From NCBI GenBank assembly GCA_038503065.1, contig JBCAMK010000009.1:1674001-1738000 (forward strand): a stretch of 64,000 nt of DNA, read 5' to 3'. The DNA is from Paragyromitra xinjiangensis (taxonomy: Eukaryota; Ascomycota; Pezizomycetes; Pezizales; Discinaceae). The first letter of the stretch is position 1; each line of letters begins with the position of its first letter. Below the pieces are notes generated by a model. The model did not search any database. It was given only the letters and a program-made list of their open reading frames with translations, and was not told the origin of the DNA. Made by a program: the position numbers and the translations under genes. Shown here in pieces: positions 45,574 to 57,900 of this stretch.

Positions 45574-46098
45574 CTACGCTATGTTCTCAAGCGAAGATTT
45601 TGGTTTGTTTCGAGTAAAAGAACGAAGGGTTATTCAAAGCTTGAAATTACCCGAGTGATGATCTGTGATGTCATTCGCGACTTTAACCATAGAAACCCGT
45701 CATCCGTCACGAGACCGTTCACAAATACGCAAAGCTACAAACAGAGCTAGAGTTTATAGCCCTTGCGCGAGCAAAGCCTTCAGGACTAATGGAGAGCGTG
45801 GAATAGCCAAAACAGAGGACGAACCCGGAAAATCTAGTATTGAGAATTTACCCAGTAAAAACCCCTCCAAAACCCAAAGCCACTAATGCCAGTAGAAATC
45901 TCCTGTAAAACAAAACAAAGATCCAAAACCAAAGATGAAAGATGAATAATAAAAAACTGACAGCAACGCTCCCATTGCATGCATCTACACAGCAGCCAAC
46001 AAACGCCAATAAACCCGAACATAAAGAAACCCGCAAGAGCAGCTCCTTAGTAGAAAAGGGCTTTGTAAACGAACAAACGACTTAGTCTGCACCCCAAA
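45574..46098. other. 3' spacer between convergent DUF218 and SYS1 genes
   Basis: There are 525 bases between two stop codons on opposite strands. They probably hold both 3' untranslated regions. No gene seen. Confidence 0.6.
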
Positions 46099-46742
46099 TT
46101 AAACCTCCCCCTCGCCCTTCATCTGAACCATCTCATAGTTCCCCCCGCCGTCACCAGCACCCCTCGTAACATTACTGCTACTACCCTCCCCAACACCCCT
46201 AGTACCCCCTCCATTCCCACCGAACGGAATAGGCCGTAGCTCCCTCCACTGACACGCCCAGGTCCCCACAAACACCATCAGAGCCACAGAAGTCGCCTGA
46301 AGCGCCCACCACAGCCACGACCTCGGTATTTCGTGATCATACAGCGAGACGACAACGAGATGCAGAAAATGCAGCGTAAGCGAGAAATCCAGAACAAGCT
46401 TCGAGCGCGCGTGAACAAGCACCTGAGCGATCACCCTAAACGCGAAAAAAACATCAGCAACCGTGCGGCGCAAAAGGGGGGGAGGAGAGCTTACATGAAT
46501 AAGCTACAAAGCAACCATACAATCCCCAGAGTCCACCCCACCGCATTATCGGCCTGAATACTCTGAGAGGAAAACACCAGGTTCAGCGAGAACGAGTGGC
46601 CTGCGACGAGAGCGCTGAACAGGATCAACGCGGTGGCGGTGACATAGTAAATACCCTGCAGCGAGAGTATCTGCAGGAAAGTTTGTAGAGGTTGGAAGGA
46701 GTTGGCGGCGGGACGGCGAATACGTCGAGGTCGTTTGGGCAT
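46099..46742 (-). CDS. SYS1: Golgi membrane protein Sys1
   Basis: Sys1 is a small four-helix Golgi membrane protein that recruits the Arl3 GTPase to the late Golgi, upstream of Arl1 and GRIP-domain tethers. Exon 1 is 46742-46495, exon 2 is 46435-46099, with a 59-bp intron (46436-46494) splitting a Met codon. The product is 194 residues. Hydrophobic segments at about 30-50 (YYVTATALILFSALVAG), 65-85 (VGWTLGIVWLLCSLF), 100-120 (FSLTLHFLHLVVVSLY) and 125-145 (WLWWALQATSVALMVFVGTW) fit the family. The conserved VLVHARSKLVLDFSLTLHF motif precedes the third helix. The tail is a Gly/Asn-rich low-complexity stretch, which is common in fungal homologues. The gene is divergent from COA6 with 421 bp between start codons. 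Confidence 0.9.
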
Positions 46743-47163
46743 GTAGTGTCTTGTCGGTGAAGATGTCTACGTGAAACGAAACGGAAAGGTTTGTAGTTGA
46801 TTTGATGTGCTGGGATGGAATGATGAGCTTTTTTCTCTGGCTGAGGCGAGGTGGTGGTCCGGAGCGACAGCTTTCCCGAATCGACTTTCCACACGGACCA
46901 CACCAGCCTGCCCCTGCAGATCTCCGCCGTGGGAAAAACAAAGATACATCAACAGATCCTGCAACATTATCGAACTCTTAGATCCAACATTTTGCCTTAA
47001 TCAAGACTCTATTTTAGAAACTTTATACATTTTCCTCCTACACTCAAATTCCCACATGCATGAAGGACGTCATGAGCCGAACATGTTCTCAATAACCATC
47101 CACCACTAAAATCTACCAAACAACCCACCCCATAAATCCTTCAACCCGTCACGAAAACACACA
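46743..47163. promoter_or_regulatory. Divergent promoter region SYS1 / COA6
   Basis: This 421-bp region holds the start-proximal sequences of two housekeeping genes. A pyrimidine-rich run precedes each ATG. No specific factor site is recognised. Confidence 0.4.
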
Positions 47164-47578
47164 ATGGGTTGGTTCGGCTCTAGCTCGTCTCCATCCTCCT
47201 CCACCGAGGGTATCGCTCCCAACAGATCACAGCGAGCCCGTTGCTGGGAAGCCCGAGACAGCTTCTTCCAATGTCTAGACCGCAACAACATCCTCGATCC
47301 GATCAAAGAGGCTCCTGCCGCCCACTCAAAGTGCGGTACCCAAGAGGCGTCGTTTGAGAAGGAGTGTGTTGGGAGTTGGGTATGTCTAGTTTATTCAATT
47401 CCGTCCGGCTGTGGTGGGAGCTCTTGTTAATTGGGTTTCTGCTGGGTAGGTCGAGTACTTTAAGAAACGAAGAGTTATGGAACATAATCGCGACGCAATG
47501 CTCAAGAAACTCGAAACGGAAGGTGCAAAACCTATGCCGTTGCCGAACCCTGTCGGGCAGGCTCAAAAGGAGCCTTGA
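47164..47578 (+). CDS. COA6: Cytochrome c oxidase assembly factor 6
   Basis: Coa6 is a mitochondrial intermembrane-space protein that helps deliver copper to Cox2 during complex IV assembly. Exon 1 is 47164-47379 and exon 2 is 47450-47578, with a 70-bp intron (47380-47449). The product is 114 residues. The twin cysteine motifs are C-x9-C (CWEARDSFFQC) and C-x10-C (CGTQEASFEKEC), as in the Cox6b/Coa6 family; the helix-loop-helix ends with GSWVEYFKKRR. It is the size of other fungal Coa6 proteins. The N-terminus (MGWFGSS with a Ser-rich patch) lacks an obvious presequence, which fits import by the Mia40 disulfide relay. Confidence 0.93.
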
Positions 47579-50500
47579 ACTATCTCCTTTACAGGCGAAG
47601 GGCGCCTACGAGGCTGGGAAAATGGATGGAATGAAGAAAGCGGAAATAAAAGATTATTGTAGTATATAGAATTCTCCTCTTTGCTCAATGGACGTGGTGG
47701 GGGGGTTCGGTGCATGTTCGTTTCTTCGTTTGATTACTGAGCGAACCAGCGAGCTTAAGTTGAGAAGTATGGTAGGCGGTGTACGATTTATCGTTCTTGT
47801 ATCTATTAAGATTTATCATAGTGAAGTGCTGGGTACTATTGTCGATACCTAGGCATTATACAATTTCCAAACTCATTGGGAGTTAAGCGCCTTTAGGATT
47901 GATGGAGATGGTTCATGCGCAAACCTGTCTACTCACACAAATCAGTAGTATCAAAAACTATCTCGCCTATCTGAGGCCACCTGAATTGATGTGCGCCCTT
48001 AGCAGCCTCTTCGAGTTCAACTCGCTCTTCTACACGAGAAGATGCAGATGTCTAAAGTTCGCAATTCGGCCTAACAAAGCTAAGAAAAAGTCAAAAAACC
48101 AGATAGCTATAGGACGACAGCGAATGGATAACAATGATGGCCAAAAGTCGATATTTGCAGTTTCATAATCGTGGAACAGATCAGGAGACTCTAAAAATAA
48201 CCCAGGTGGTTGGGCGCACTCAATGAAATAATCAGCCAGGAGCTCTGAAGGTAAACACAAAAATATAACCGTTGCGGACGTTAGAAACATATGATATCAC
48301 TCGATACCAAAACCTACTTTAAAATAGTAGGTGCGCAGGAAGCAGAGATGAACTAAGTGCTTGGCCCACTAAAGACTAGCAGTGCTTTTTTTTCTATATG
48401 ATCATTTAATACTCCTCCAAATGCCCGTATGCCTACCTGCCTACCCCGTGATCCTCTCCAACATCATGCACGACAATTGTATCACCCAACTCATCACCAG
48501 GACACGCATAAGCAGCACAAAAGTCAGGCTAGAACCTTAGCTGAAATTAAGGTTTAGCATGAGTATAAACCCCCCCCTCCCCTCCCCTCAACTTCCCTTT
48601 TTCATCCCTTTCTGACTTTCCCCTCTCCTTGCCCCAACCTACAAATATGGCAACAACCTTTCTCCTCTCGCCTAAGGCGATTTACATCGGTCTGTAACGG
48701 TCCGTTTCCCTTCAATATCTGTCATTAAGTAATATACATTCAATATGTCTTGTGCTTTGAAATCACAAATAGTCACTCGGAACTCAGCAAACTTCAGCTT
48801 ACCTTTCTTTTATTCCATCATTTTCCGGTTCTATTATTAAGTACGTAAATATCTCCGATATAGTGCATAAACCTGTTCTCTACATACCTCTCCCCATTCG
48901 TAAGACCAAAAACACATTATTCCAAAAATCATCTCGCTCACACATGAAACAAAGATAAGTTCGTGTTTCAACGCATCGAACTCTACTCTCCATGTCATTA
49001 TCTTGCCAACACATATTAACCATCCAATTGGCTCAAATTGAACAATCATATACCTCAGAGAATTAACCTAAGACAGTAGAATTCCTAGATTACAATCTGT
49101 AGCCAGCCCCCATATCACCAGACGCACACCATTTATGTGATGTGCTTTGAGCTTACCAAGAAATGAGACATAAATTGCCTTCGAAAAGTGAGCAAAGACT
49201 TAACAGACAGATCAAAAAACTATCAGAAGATCTGAGTGGGCAAGACCAATGATGACCCAGGAGGATAAATACCCAGGTGACCCGAAATAGATAAGCCAAC
49301 CGTAACGGTGAAGAACTTGCACGATGTGGTCGGATTATGTTACGTATGATCGTGTGTGGCTTTTGGTGCTGAGTGGGAAAATAATTTCTTTTTTCAAAGG
49401 TGAAACTCTCTATTTCGCGAACCTAAAAATAGAGGATATCCATACCTTATTACTCGTCACCGCATAGCACCTAACAGTACTTGCGACATCACCAAGAAGG
49501 CTCTGCATGTTGTCCCAACGCAAATCAAACCTCCGTGAGAATTTCAACATCTCTATGCGCTCAGAAAAAAACACAATTCGTAAAAACACACATCGATCGT
49601 CGCTTTTACTGAAACAAAAGTGCATCTCATGATCAAAACTTACCGCAGACTCCGACGAACCAAAAGCTTACCTTCTACTGCGCTGACTGCGCACCGGTAG
49701 ATCGCTTTTTAACGTTCAGCTGTCAGGTAGCCTAACGGGAGCAACCCCAAACTACGTTCTCGCTTGAGAACCAATCCGCTTTCGTTTTTTGTTGAGGATA
49801 CAGAATCCTGCGTTACTGAAACAAGTAAAACCCAATTATATAATAGAGCAGCATTCTCCTTGATCCGTTGACTTACAGAACCTCCTGCACGAATAACAAA
49901 CCAGACACCGCGGCTCAAGAATTTGTAAGGGCTGAACCTGCAGAAACTCGCGGAATTAACCAAGCCTCTCAGCAGCAAGCCATGGACTTGATCTCAATAT
50001 CAATTACTAAAAATAAATAAAAACACGAATGAACCTAAGGCTGAAGCATTGTCGGACATGTGCCGTATTCGCATTATCGTGTCTCTTTTATAATTTACAC
50101 AAGTCTAGTATTCAAGTTATGGCCAGTCCAGGATGATTTTAGATGTATACGTATTCGATCACGAGTAGTCTAGTTAGCCAGGAGAGTGAGTTGAGCACAA
50201 TGCAACCCTACAGGTTAAACACATTCAAAATGTGACGCTTAAATAAAGTAAGGGGGAAAATTGCCGATCAATGCGATCGTCTCGTCCACCACAGTAAATA
50301 ACGTTAATTGACTATCACGATAAGCAATACAAGTATCACATCCTAAGACCGACTTCGAGCGTATAGCCCGTATCTCCCGAACGTTGCACCTTGAATACGA
50401 GTAGTGATCATCGGTAACAAAGTGCATTTCCGAGTGACCTACTATGACCAAAGTATTGATATCTTGACCGTACACCATCAATGATTACGAGCACAGCCTA

Positions 50501-53500
50501 ACACCTACTTAACCGAGAACATCGTAACGGAAGTAAAGTAAAGCCGTCCCCGAGAATGATGGCGAGTCGATTACTGACATCCAATGGCCCAAGCCCCATT
50601 ACCCCGGTTATAGTTTCGGCCGATTCGGCTCAGCCTGGTTGGGACACATGAATGTTACCATGTAGCACAAAGAACCCTTCAATATAATCGCTCCAGAACG
50701 CCCGGTGTTAGCCGTTATGAGTTCATTGTGCTTAGTAGCCTTAAGGAAATCTATGCTTAAATCGTAAAGAAAGCCCAGCGTCTAGAAGTGTATACCCTTA
50801 CGCACTCCCATACCTCTCGTAGAACTACTGCAATGATACAGGAGCGCATAGTAAGTACGGGTTACTCCGTCTGTCCGCTATTTCCAAATTCCGGACACCG
50901 GAAGCCGGAGGGATGATCACAGTCTAATCAACTGGCGCTGCTTCACGGACGCATACACGGAGGCACTGGCTACTCGAATCGCCGCATGCGTCATGAGTTT
51001 CGGCGATCCTGAAGGGCGTTTCGGGCCATGGGCATAAAGCCTTGCTTGACCGATCGTCGTCTGTATTCGAAGTAGTTAGTCAACGTACAACCGCGCAATA
51101 CAATACTGACAAAAACTGGCATCTGAGGGTGCATTCCTGGGCTACGAGGTAATCAAAGTAGGTATACTCGTATGATAACTATACAGAAGTGAGGCGAGGT
51201 AGGGTGAAGTTACTATTACGAGCACTTCCTAGCCCCAACCTATTACCATAAAGTACATATTTGCATGCAATGTCATGGCCAACCGCCAAATAAGCACGCG
51301 GCTGAGTGAGAAAAAAGGTTTTTACGAATGTCTCACAGGGCTGATTAAGAGAATATCAGGCAAGATCGACAGCACATATATCCTTAGATGCTTGTCAGCG
51401 ACCTATCAATAAAGTAGAGTTCATTCCTGATGAAAAGGCGTAACAGTTAGGCTGTTATTCCTTAGTAGTTTTTAGGGATCCAACGCCGTACTTATGTATG
51501 ATGTACGAGCAATACGAGACATTTCAGACAAAGCTATCTCTGCAAGCTATTGGCGCCGGCACTGCATTCCGAATCATAGTTTGAGGTTGCATGGACATGA
51601 CTAATTTTTTACGCCGCACTTTATTTTGTTTGCTTTTTTCTCTCCCTCCCGAAATTCGCTTGCCCAACCTGACATCTTGCGGCTGAAAAGGATATTTCCA
51701 CGACGAACCGGGGTGTGTCTGGTGCTTATCGATACCAGTCTGATACGTGCGTCACTTGGTTGGTGCATGGAAACGAAGGAGAGAAACGAAGTAACCAACA
51801 TTTGAGTTACACTAGTGTACCACCAACGTGGGGTTATTATGAAGCAATTCAGCTCCCACTTTCCCTCGATCTCTACCGTTCTGACACCCCAATTTTTCTT
51901 TTGCCTTTTCCCAATTTCGCCTTGTGCTTATGGCGCGCCCTTGGGCGAAGATCAGACGAGGATGAGGTTCCCTCCTCGCCGCACCCATGACTATATGCAT
52001 GTGACGGTTTTTCCATAGGCGAGCGCTTAAACTGAACCTGCTCTCGTAGGTTAAAGTAATTTATGCTTATTTATTATTGCTTTCTCCACAATGCGATATG
52101 TACTAGCCCCCACGTGGAGAAGGTTGTGGTGTGGTACCAGTGCTATACCAAGCTTTTGCAGGCTGACCGATTATTTCTCTCCTGCTCTCTCTCATTCTCC
52201 CTCGCTGGCCTGTCAATCTCGGCCTCTCGGCTACCGTGCATGATCAACCACATACCATCCTGCCATATTTCCGTCCATCATCCTTTTTACGCCCAAATTA
52301 GTGTGGTCTACGAATAGTTATGTTCGACGGTCGTTCGTTTCAAATATATTCAGCTCATCGAACGTCTCCGTCCGTCCCGCCGAGAGAGGGTTGAAACGAC
52401 ATAAGCACTTTAGGCAAGCGAGTATCTTTACCTAACATGACAGGAAGGAAGGGAGGGGATGAAGAAAAAGCAAATCAAAAAGCTTGTCCTTTGTATGACC
52501 GCTTAAATTAATTAAAGTGCGCGTCGCACGTACTCTACTTTAAAGTGAGCCGCTAAAATTAAAAGAGCAGACCTCGGGTCCTTCGGCATCTACAGCTCCA
52601 CTCATCCTCGTCGGCGCCGATGGTTTCAGGCAAGATTGAAGCGGCGTACGTATGTCAAGCTTTCAGGGGGGAGAAGAAACAATCCCGAATTACCGAACAT
52701 ACGTAGACACATACTACTTTCGAATTCTTTGGAATGAATACTTGCATTTACTTAAGGTTATCATAGAAACAAGAACCTTGGCCATATAAGTATGCCGTGG
52801 CACGCACGTTTAAAGTAGAGTACATACCGTCGCCCAGATCCTAATCTTTCATCTTTACCGAGATCGCGAGAAAATGCCGGGAGGTAGAGGTAGAGGTAGA
52901 GGATAATTGACCGAGGACGATGGTACAGATTGGAGCGGTGAAAATTCCTGTTTTTTTTCCATCGAGTTCCGTTTTGAACCGCACCAAATAGAATTTAGAA
53001 GTAGAGTACGTAGTAGTGCTAGTGACATGCGGAGCAACTCCGGGCATCAGACTCGCTTCATGAGGTATTTCATGTCTCCCTTCTAAGCTGGTCCACAGGG
53101 TAAGGATAAAGCAAAGTTCGCTCGATCTCCAATTTGCTTAAAATAGCCTACTCGGAGGCAGCACTCGATGCATGATTGAGAATTATTTTTGTTTCTCTGA
53201 TTGCCCCTGACTATTCCTGATATTCCGCTCCCGGCCCACCAACCAGACCAATCTATCCCTACTAGAAACAAGAAACAACAAGAAGGAAACAACAAATTGA
53301 AATAATAAAACAGCAATCCAGATACCGCCAAGCTGAGATAGGGAAACCGAAGGACCGCAACAGATATTCGAAAAAAAGTGGACCCCGAACTAACACCTAA
53401 AAGAAATACCCGAATCCCGAATGATAATACAAAAGAAACTAGGAATCCCGAATGGCATACAAAGGAAATAAAAATAATAGTCTGTAGAAAAAATAATGTA

Positions 53501-53685
53501 AAAGAAACGATAGGATGGTATGAAAAGGAAGAGAAAAAAAACACCCCAAGCGATGCCACCGATATTCCAATTATTTCCCAAAAAAAGATAATGTGGGTTT
53601 CACCCCAACGTCAAATCCAAATCACTCCTTCCTATTTTCACATGCCGTCAAATCTACCCGCCACCTGAAACCTCATCACGCCACG
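47579..53685. other. 6.1-kb stretch without a recognisable gene
   Basis: I see no domain-bearing ORF. A pyrimidine-rich tract at about 48568-48640 precedes an ATG at 48647 in good context, but that frame closes after 16 codons. If it is an exon, I cannot identify the next one. The remainder is AT-rich intergenic DNA downstream of the Gti1/Pac2 gene. Confidence 0.5.
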
Positions 53686-54933
53686 CTAAGCAGCAAACCC
53701 CCTATCAAGTACTCTCAATGCCCTGATGTCCTCGCTGAACCCTAATTTTACGGCAGGGATATCCTGCACTTCTAACCCGCTCCTTTCCGGACTGCCAGTG
53801 GTATCCATGCCATTAGGACTCTGCCTTAATGGGTTGATATCCCAATCACCGTTTCTCGGTGGTGATCTTTGCCCAATGCTATTAGCTGGGGATGAGTATC
53901 GTTCTGATTGTGCCTGATGTGGGATGGGGAGGGACGGAGGTGGGCTCGATTGCTGACGTTGCTGCTGATGCTGCGCATGGGCATTTCGAGGCGAGCGATG
54001 AAGGTGCATTAAGGGTGACCCCAAAGAACCCCGGTGCGTCTGTGAAGGTAGAGAGTCCAGATGGGGCAGAGGTGGCCGATCATATTGCATTGGAGAGCCA
54101 TTCGAGAGCGAAGGTGCACTGTACGACATAGGTGACGACGCAGCACTGCTTGGGGCTGGAAGTTGAACCGAATTTGAGTATGATAATTGGAGGGGAATAT
54201 TGGTAGGTGGTGTTGAAACGGGGCTAGGAGGCCAACCGTAAGAATTTGCACTCTGGGGATAATTATTGGGATGAGTGGCACCCTGCCTCGGTATTAATGA
54301 ATTCGGAGGAGATGGATGAGGAAAATTTGTCGAGATCATGGGACCCCTCGTGACCATGGGGACGTTCTGCTGTTCATGTACCGTTGATTCGGGATACATT
54401 CCTTTCGCAGGTCTTATATGTTTCAATTGAGGATCTTGTGTAGGCTGCATCAGGTTCTGGGATGACGGATGTGAGCGGGCGTAGTAACTGATGAGATGAA
54501 GTTTTTGGTGAGTGGCAGTGGTGATTGAAAATGATTGTTTCATCAATCCATCCGGTTTATAGCGGTACCCGTCCGGACCTTCAATATCCATCCCTTCTGA
54601 ATCGCTGTCAGGATTCGGCGACTTCCCTCCTCGACTAGGCACAGCGAGTGTAGTCACAGGGGGAGCAAACGCGTTGCCCCCCCGTTTCCCTTCCATTTCC
54701 CTGTAAGTCAAGAAACTTCCAGATACTCTGCTTGCGCTCCATGATTTTCCGTCTGTCCATCGCCTCATCCCTGCTTCTCGCTCGTCCCAGACGAAGATGC
54801 TCCCAGACTTGATGTTTTGCCGTTCCTTCTCTGATAATCGCCGTTGCACCCGAGGGAGCAGACCAATCCGACATGCCTCGAATAAGACGATTGCGTCGGC
54901 TGGTGACCGTACATGACCATGATATGTCTCCAT
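53686..54933 (-). CDS. PAC2: Gti1/Pac2-family transcription regulator (Pac2 type)
   Basis: This is a fungal-specific regulator with a WOPR DNA-binding domain, related to Wor1, Ryp1, Sge1 and Botrytis Reg1, which control morphology, conidiation and virulence-associated secondary metabolism. The single exon encodes 415 residues from the ATG at 54933. METYHGHVRSPADAIVLFEA opens WOPR box 1, followed by RIGLLPRVQRRLSEKER, IFVWDEREAGMRRWTDGKSW and SASRVSGSFLTYREMEGKR. Box 2 is MKQSFSI...KLHLISYY. The C-terminal half is Pro/Ser/Gln-rich and disordered, as expected for an activation region. METYHGH and RVQRRLSEKER fit the Pac2 branch better than the Wor1/Sge1 branch. Upstream lies a long leader with a CT tract (55569-55589). 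The gene sits alone between large gene-free tracts. Confidence 0.88.
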   Translation of the reverse strand: METYHGHVRSPADAIVLFEACRIGLLPRVQRRLSEKERQNIKSGSIFVWDEREAGMRRWTDGKSWSASRVSGSFLTYREMEGKRGGNAFAPPVTTLAVPSRGGKSPNPDSDSEGMDIEGPDGYRYKPDGLMKQSFSITTATHQKLHLISYYARSHPSSQNLMQPTQDPQLKHIRPAKGMYPESTVHEQQNVPMVTRGPMISTNFPHPSPPNSLIPRQGATHPNNYPQSANSYGWPPSPVSTPPTNIPLQLSYSNSVQLPAPSSAASSPMSYSAPSLSNGSPMQYDRPPLPHLDSLPSQTHRGSLGSPLMHLHRSPRNAHAQHQQQRQQSSPPPSLPIPHQAQSERYSSPANSIGQRSPPRNGDWDINPLRQSPNGMDTTGSPERSGLEVQDIPAVKLGFSEDIRALRVLDRGFAA

Positions 54934-57900
54934 AGCCCTTTTTCCCTTCAAATAATCCCGCCTAGATTCGAGTGATGGTGAGCCTTCTGTGACGGCTGTT
55001 GGTACCTAGAGGTGCCCTGTTCTGTTGCTAGTGTTGTTGAATAGCTGTGACTAAGTTTGTGAGCCGAAGGAGGCGACGACGATGCAGCGTGGGGATAGAA
55101 CAAGGTGTGAGAGGGGTGGGTGAGTGGAGGGGTGACGTAGATGAGCGGCTCCGGTTGTTGATGGGATGAGTATGATAATAAAGTGGCCGAGAGGATTCTG
55201 AGAGGAAGGAAGAGGAAGAAGAAGAGAGGAAGGGTGTGAATATGTAGTAGAGGGAAAGGGAAGGGTTTGGAGGGGAGAGGCTAGGTATATGAAGGGAATC
55301 AGCAACTGCAGGAGCGGCGATGGAACGCTTCGCAGCACAGAGTAGTCAATAAGACCTGAGAATCTCGGGTTCTCGGCGACTGTCAGGATGGATGGATGTC
55401 CCGGGATTAAGATACTAATCCAAGCACTCGCGGCACAAGCTGTCTCTCTTTCTGTCACTCGCAAGCACACACACCCACACTCAAAAATCCGATACAGTAA
55501 AGGAAAAGCTTTAGAATGAAGGAGACCAAACTCCCAACGGAAGAATGAATACGCGGAAAATATCCACGGAGAGAGAAAGAGAGAGAGAGCATGGGTGGAG
55601 AACTGTGGAGACGGAGACGATCGAAACAAATCTACAACGGTCGGACGACGCTTACGCTTACGCTTGCTTGCTTGATTGCTCGTCTTGTTCTCCACCCTCC
55701 CCACAACGCCATGGCTTCCTTTCTTACCGCTCATTTCTGTATTTCACATTATATTATCTGTCCGTTCTTTCTTTCATTCTTCCTTTCTTGGTTTTATCTG
55801 GTTTTGCTGTTAATAATTTCCCGCCAAGGTCATTCATGGTTCAGTTAGTGACAAATCCTGCTTAAAGCTTAGCATGTCTTCATTTGATTGCTGCTTTCGT
55901 ATGCTTCTTTCCCTTGCGTGGGGGAGGCGAAGCAAAATGAGTACGAGCAGAAAAAATTAAAAAAGAACAAGTAACTTACGTGTGTGTCGTATGTAGCGCA
56001 AAAAAGGAAGAATTACGATCCACGGTGTCGGAGCACAAGGAATCCGTGGGGCTTGATTCCTATCCAGTCAATAGGGCTACCTGAACGGTAATAATTGTGA
56101 TAGATCCGTGACTCGCGTCCATCCTCCCATTATTTTACCAAGGAGGTATGGCGTTAGCCGGGCTGGGCGCTATGAAATTAAGTGGAGGCTGCTAAAATGC
56201 TTAGGATGGCTTGCTCGTCTCGAAAGGCTTGGAGGCCACTTCAAACAGAATTACGATCACGCTATCCGCAGTTGGATGTATGGAATATGCCATTTCTCTC
56301 CCTCCGTGACGGGGAGTATCGCTCGAGTCGGACTTCATACCCCTTCCTTCAAGAAGCATGGTACATCATCTACGTCTACGGGTACCTGTCTACGCAACGA
56401 ATCAGTATCATATCATGGGACTCCTTGATTAACCACAACTCGTGGCGGCTTCTCTTACACAAGCAGTATGGGAAAATACCAACTGGATCCAGCTAGTGGC
56501 GCTTCTTCTTGCTCACTACTGTTTGGTTGATATTGCCATGCCTGTTGACTTTTCTTTGCCTTTATTACTTACTGTACCCGCTGATGACGCACGCACATTC
56601 GGAGGGGTTTAATCCCAATGCCGGCGGTCCAATCGATTAACGATCCTACTCTCCACAAGTTAGGCAATTACTTTAATAATTAATTATCCTGGCCAAAATC
56701 AGATGAGGCGAGACAGAGGACCCATCGATAAGTCGTAGAGAAACCAACCGGCGAAAGTGAGCTAGTCCTTCCGGATGAGCACAATTTCGTAACCGGGGCA
56801 TCTATGTAAGATCTCAAAGAATACTTCATCCTCGCTGCTATCTGATCCGAGATCGAGTATGTTATGTTATTACTTGCTATCACCAGTGAGACACGGTCTG
56901 ACAGTACTCAATCGGCAATGATACGAGAATATGGATGGGGCTTATTTAGAGATGGGTGCAGGGGTCAGGAACATAAGTCCAGCATACAAAGTATTTACCA
57001 CAAGAAATCTAATCCCATTGCATCGTGCAGAGCAAGGCGAACTGCTTGGTTGGCTTGGGACAACCGAATCCTGACAAATAAAAAGCCTATCGAAGGACAG
57101 GTAGGCGGTACGGGCAGTCAAGACAAGATAGAGATGCAGGTAGCAGGTAAAATAAGAAGAAGCTTAAAGGTACATATGTACTATTGCTGCGAAGCCCGGA
57201 GCGGAGCACCTGCTTGGAATTAATACACATACGCAGCAAGGCGAGGCGGCAAAACAAACGAATCATCAGCTGCGATTCTTGTGCTAGCTGAAGCGGTGCA
57301 AGTATAGTCCCGACATGTACTTTAAGCACCAACCTACATAACCTGCCCTTACACGAGTAACCGTAATTCCATGAGGTTGAGATATGGATATACCGGCATT
57401 GAATATGTTATTGTTAGTGCACCACATCAAGACCTTCCTTTCCCTTGCCTATCTAACCTATGCGGAATGACGGCAGGGGCTGTCCTCGGTACCAAGTACA
57501 TGTAACCAATCTTCATTCCCCATTTGCTTAAGGGCAGACAAAAAGGATGAGGGAAAAAAGAGATCTATCGGATTCCTCATCATCACCAATCCTCACTGCC
57601 ACCACTGCCTTGGGTTCCGGCCGCCGACATATGTACCCACAAGGTGCGCATGTAGCAACGGCAGGCTCCTTAGACTTTAATCGGCCGCCACGGAGTAAAG
57701 AGGAAAAGACTTTATGAAGCTGCAAGGATCTTTTAAGACCAAGATACCAAGACACACATGAAAAGAAAGAAGCCAACACTAACCTGATGAGTGCATGATC
57801 ACACTGCCGAGTGGAGCGATAGTTTACCTACAACATGATAAAAGTCAAGAGCCTACTTAGGGAATCGCCGAGGTGGAACAAAGAAGGTCTTTACAAGTTT

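Noticed and set aside
55051..55734. 227-residue minus-strand ORF upstream of PAC2
   Set aside because: It is CT-rich promoter and leader sequence translated into Ser/Pro/Leu low complexity. No domain is visible.
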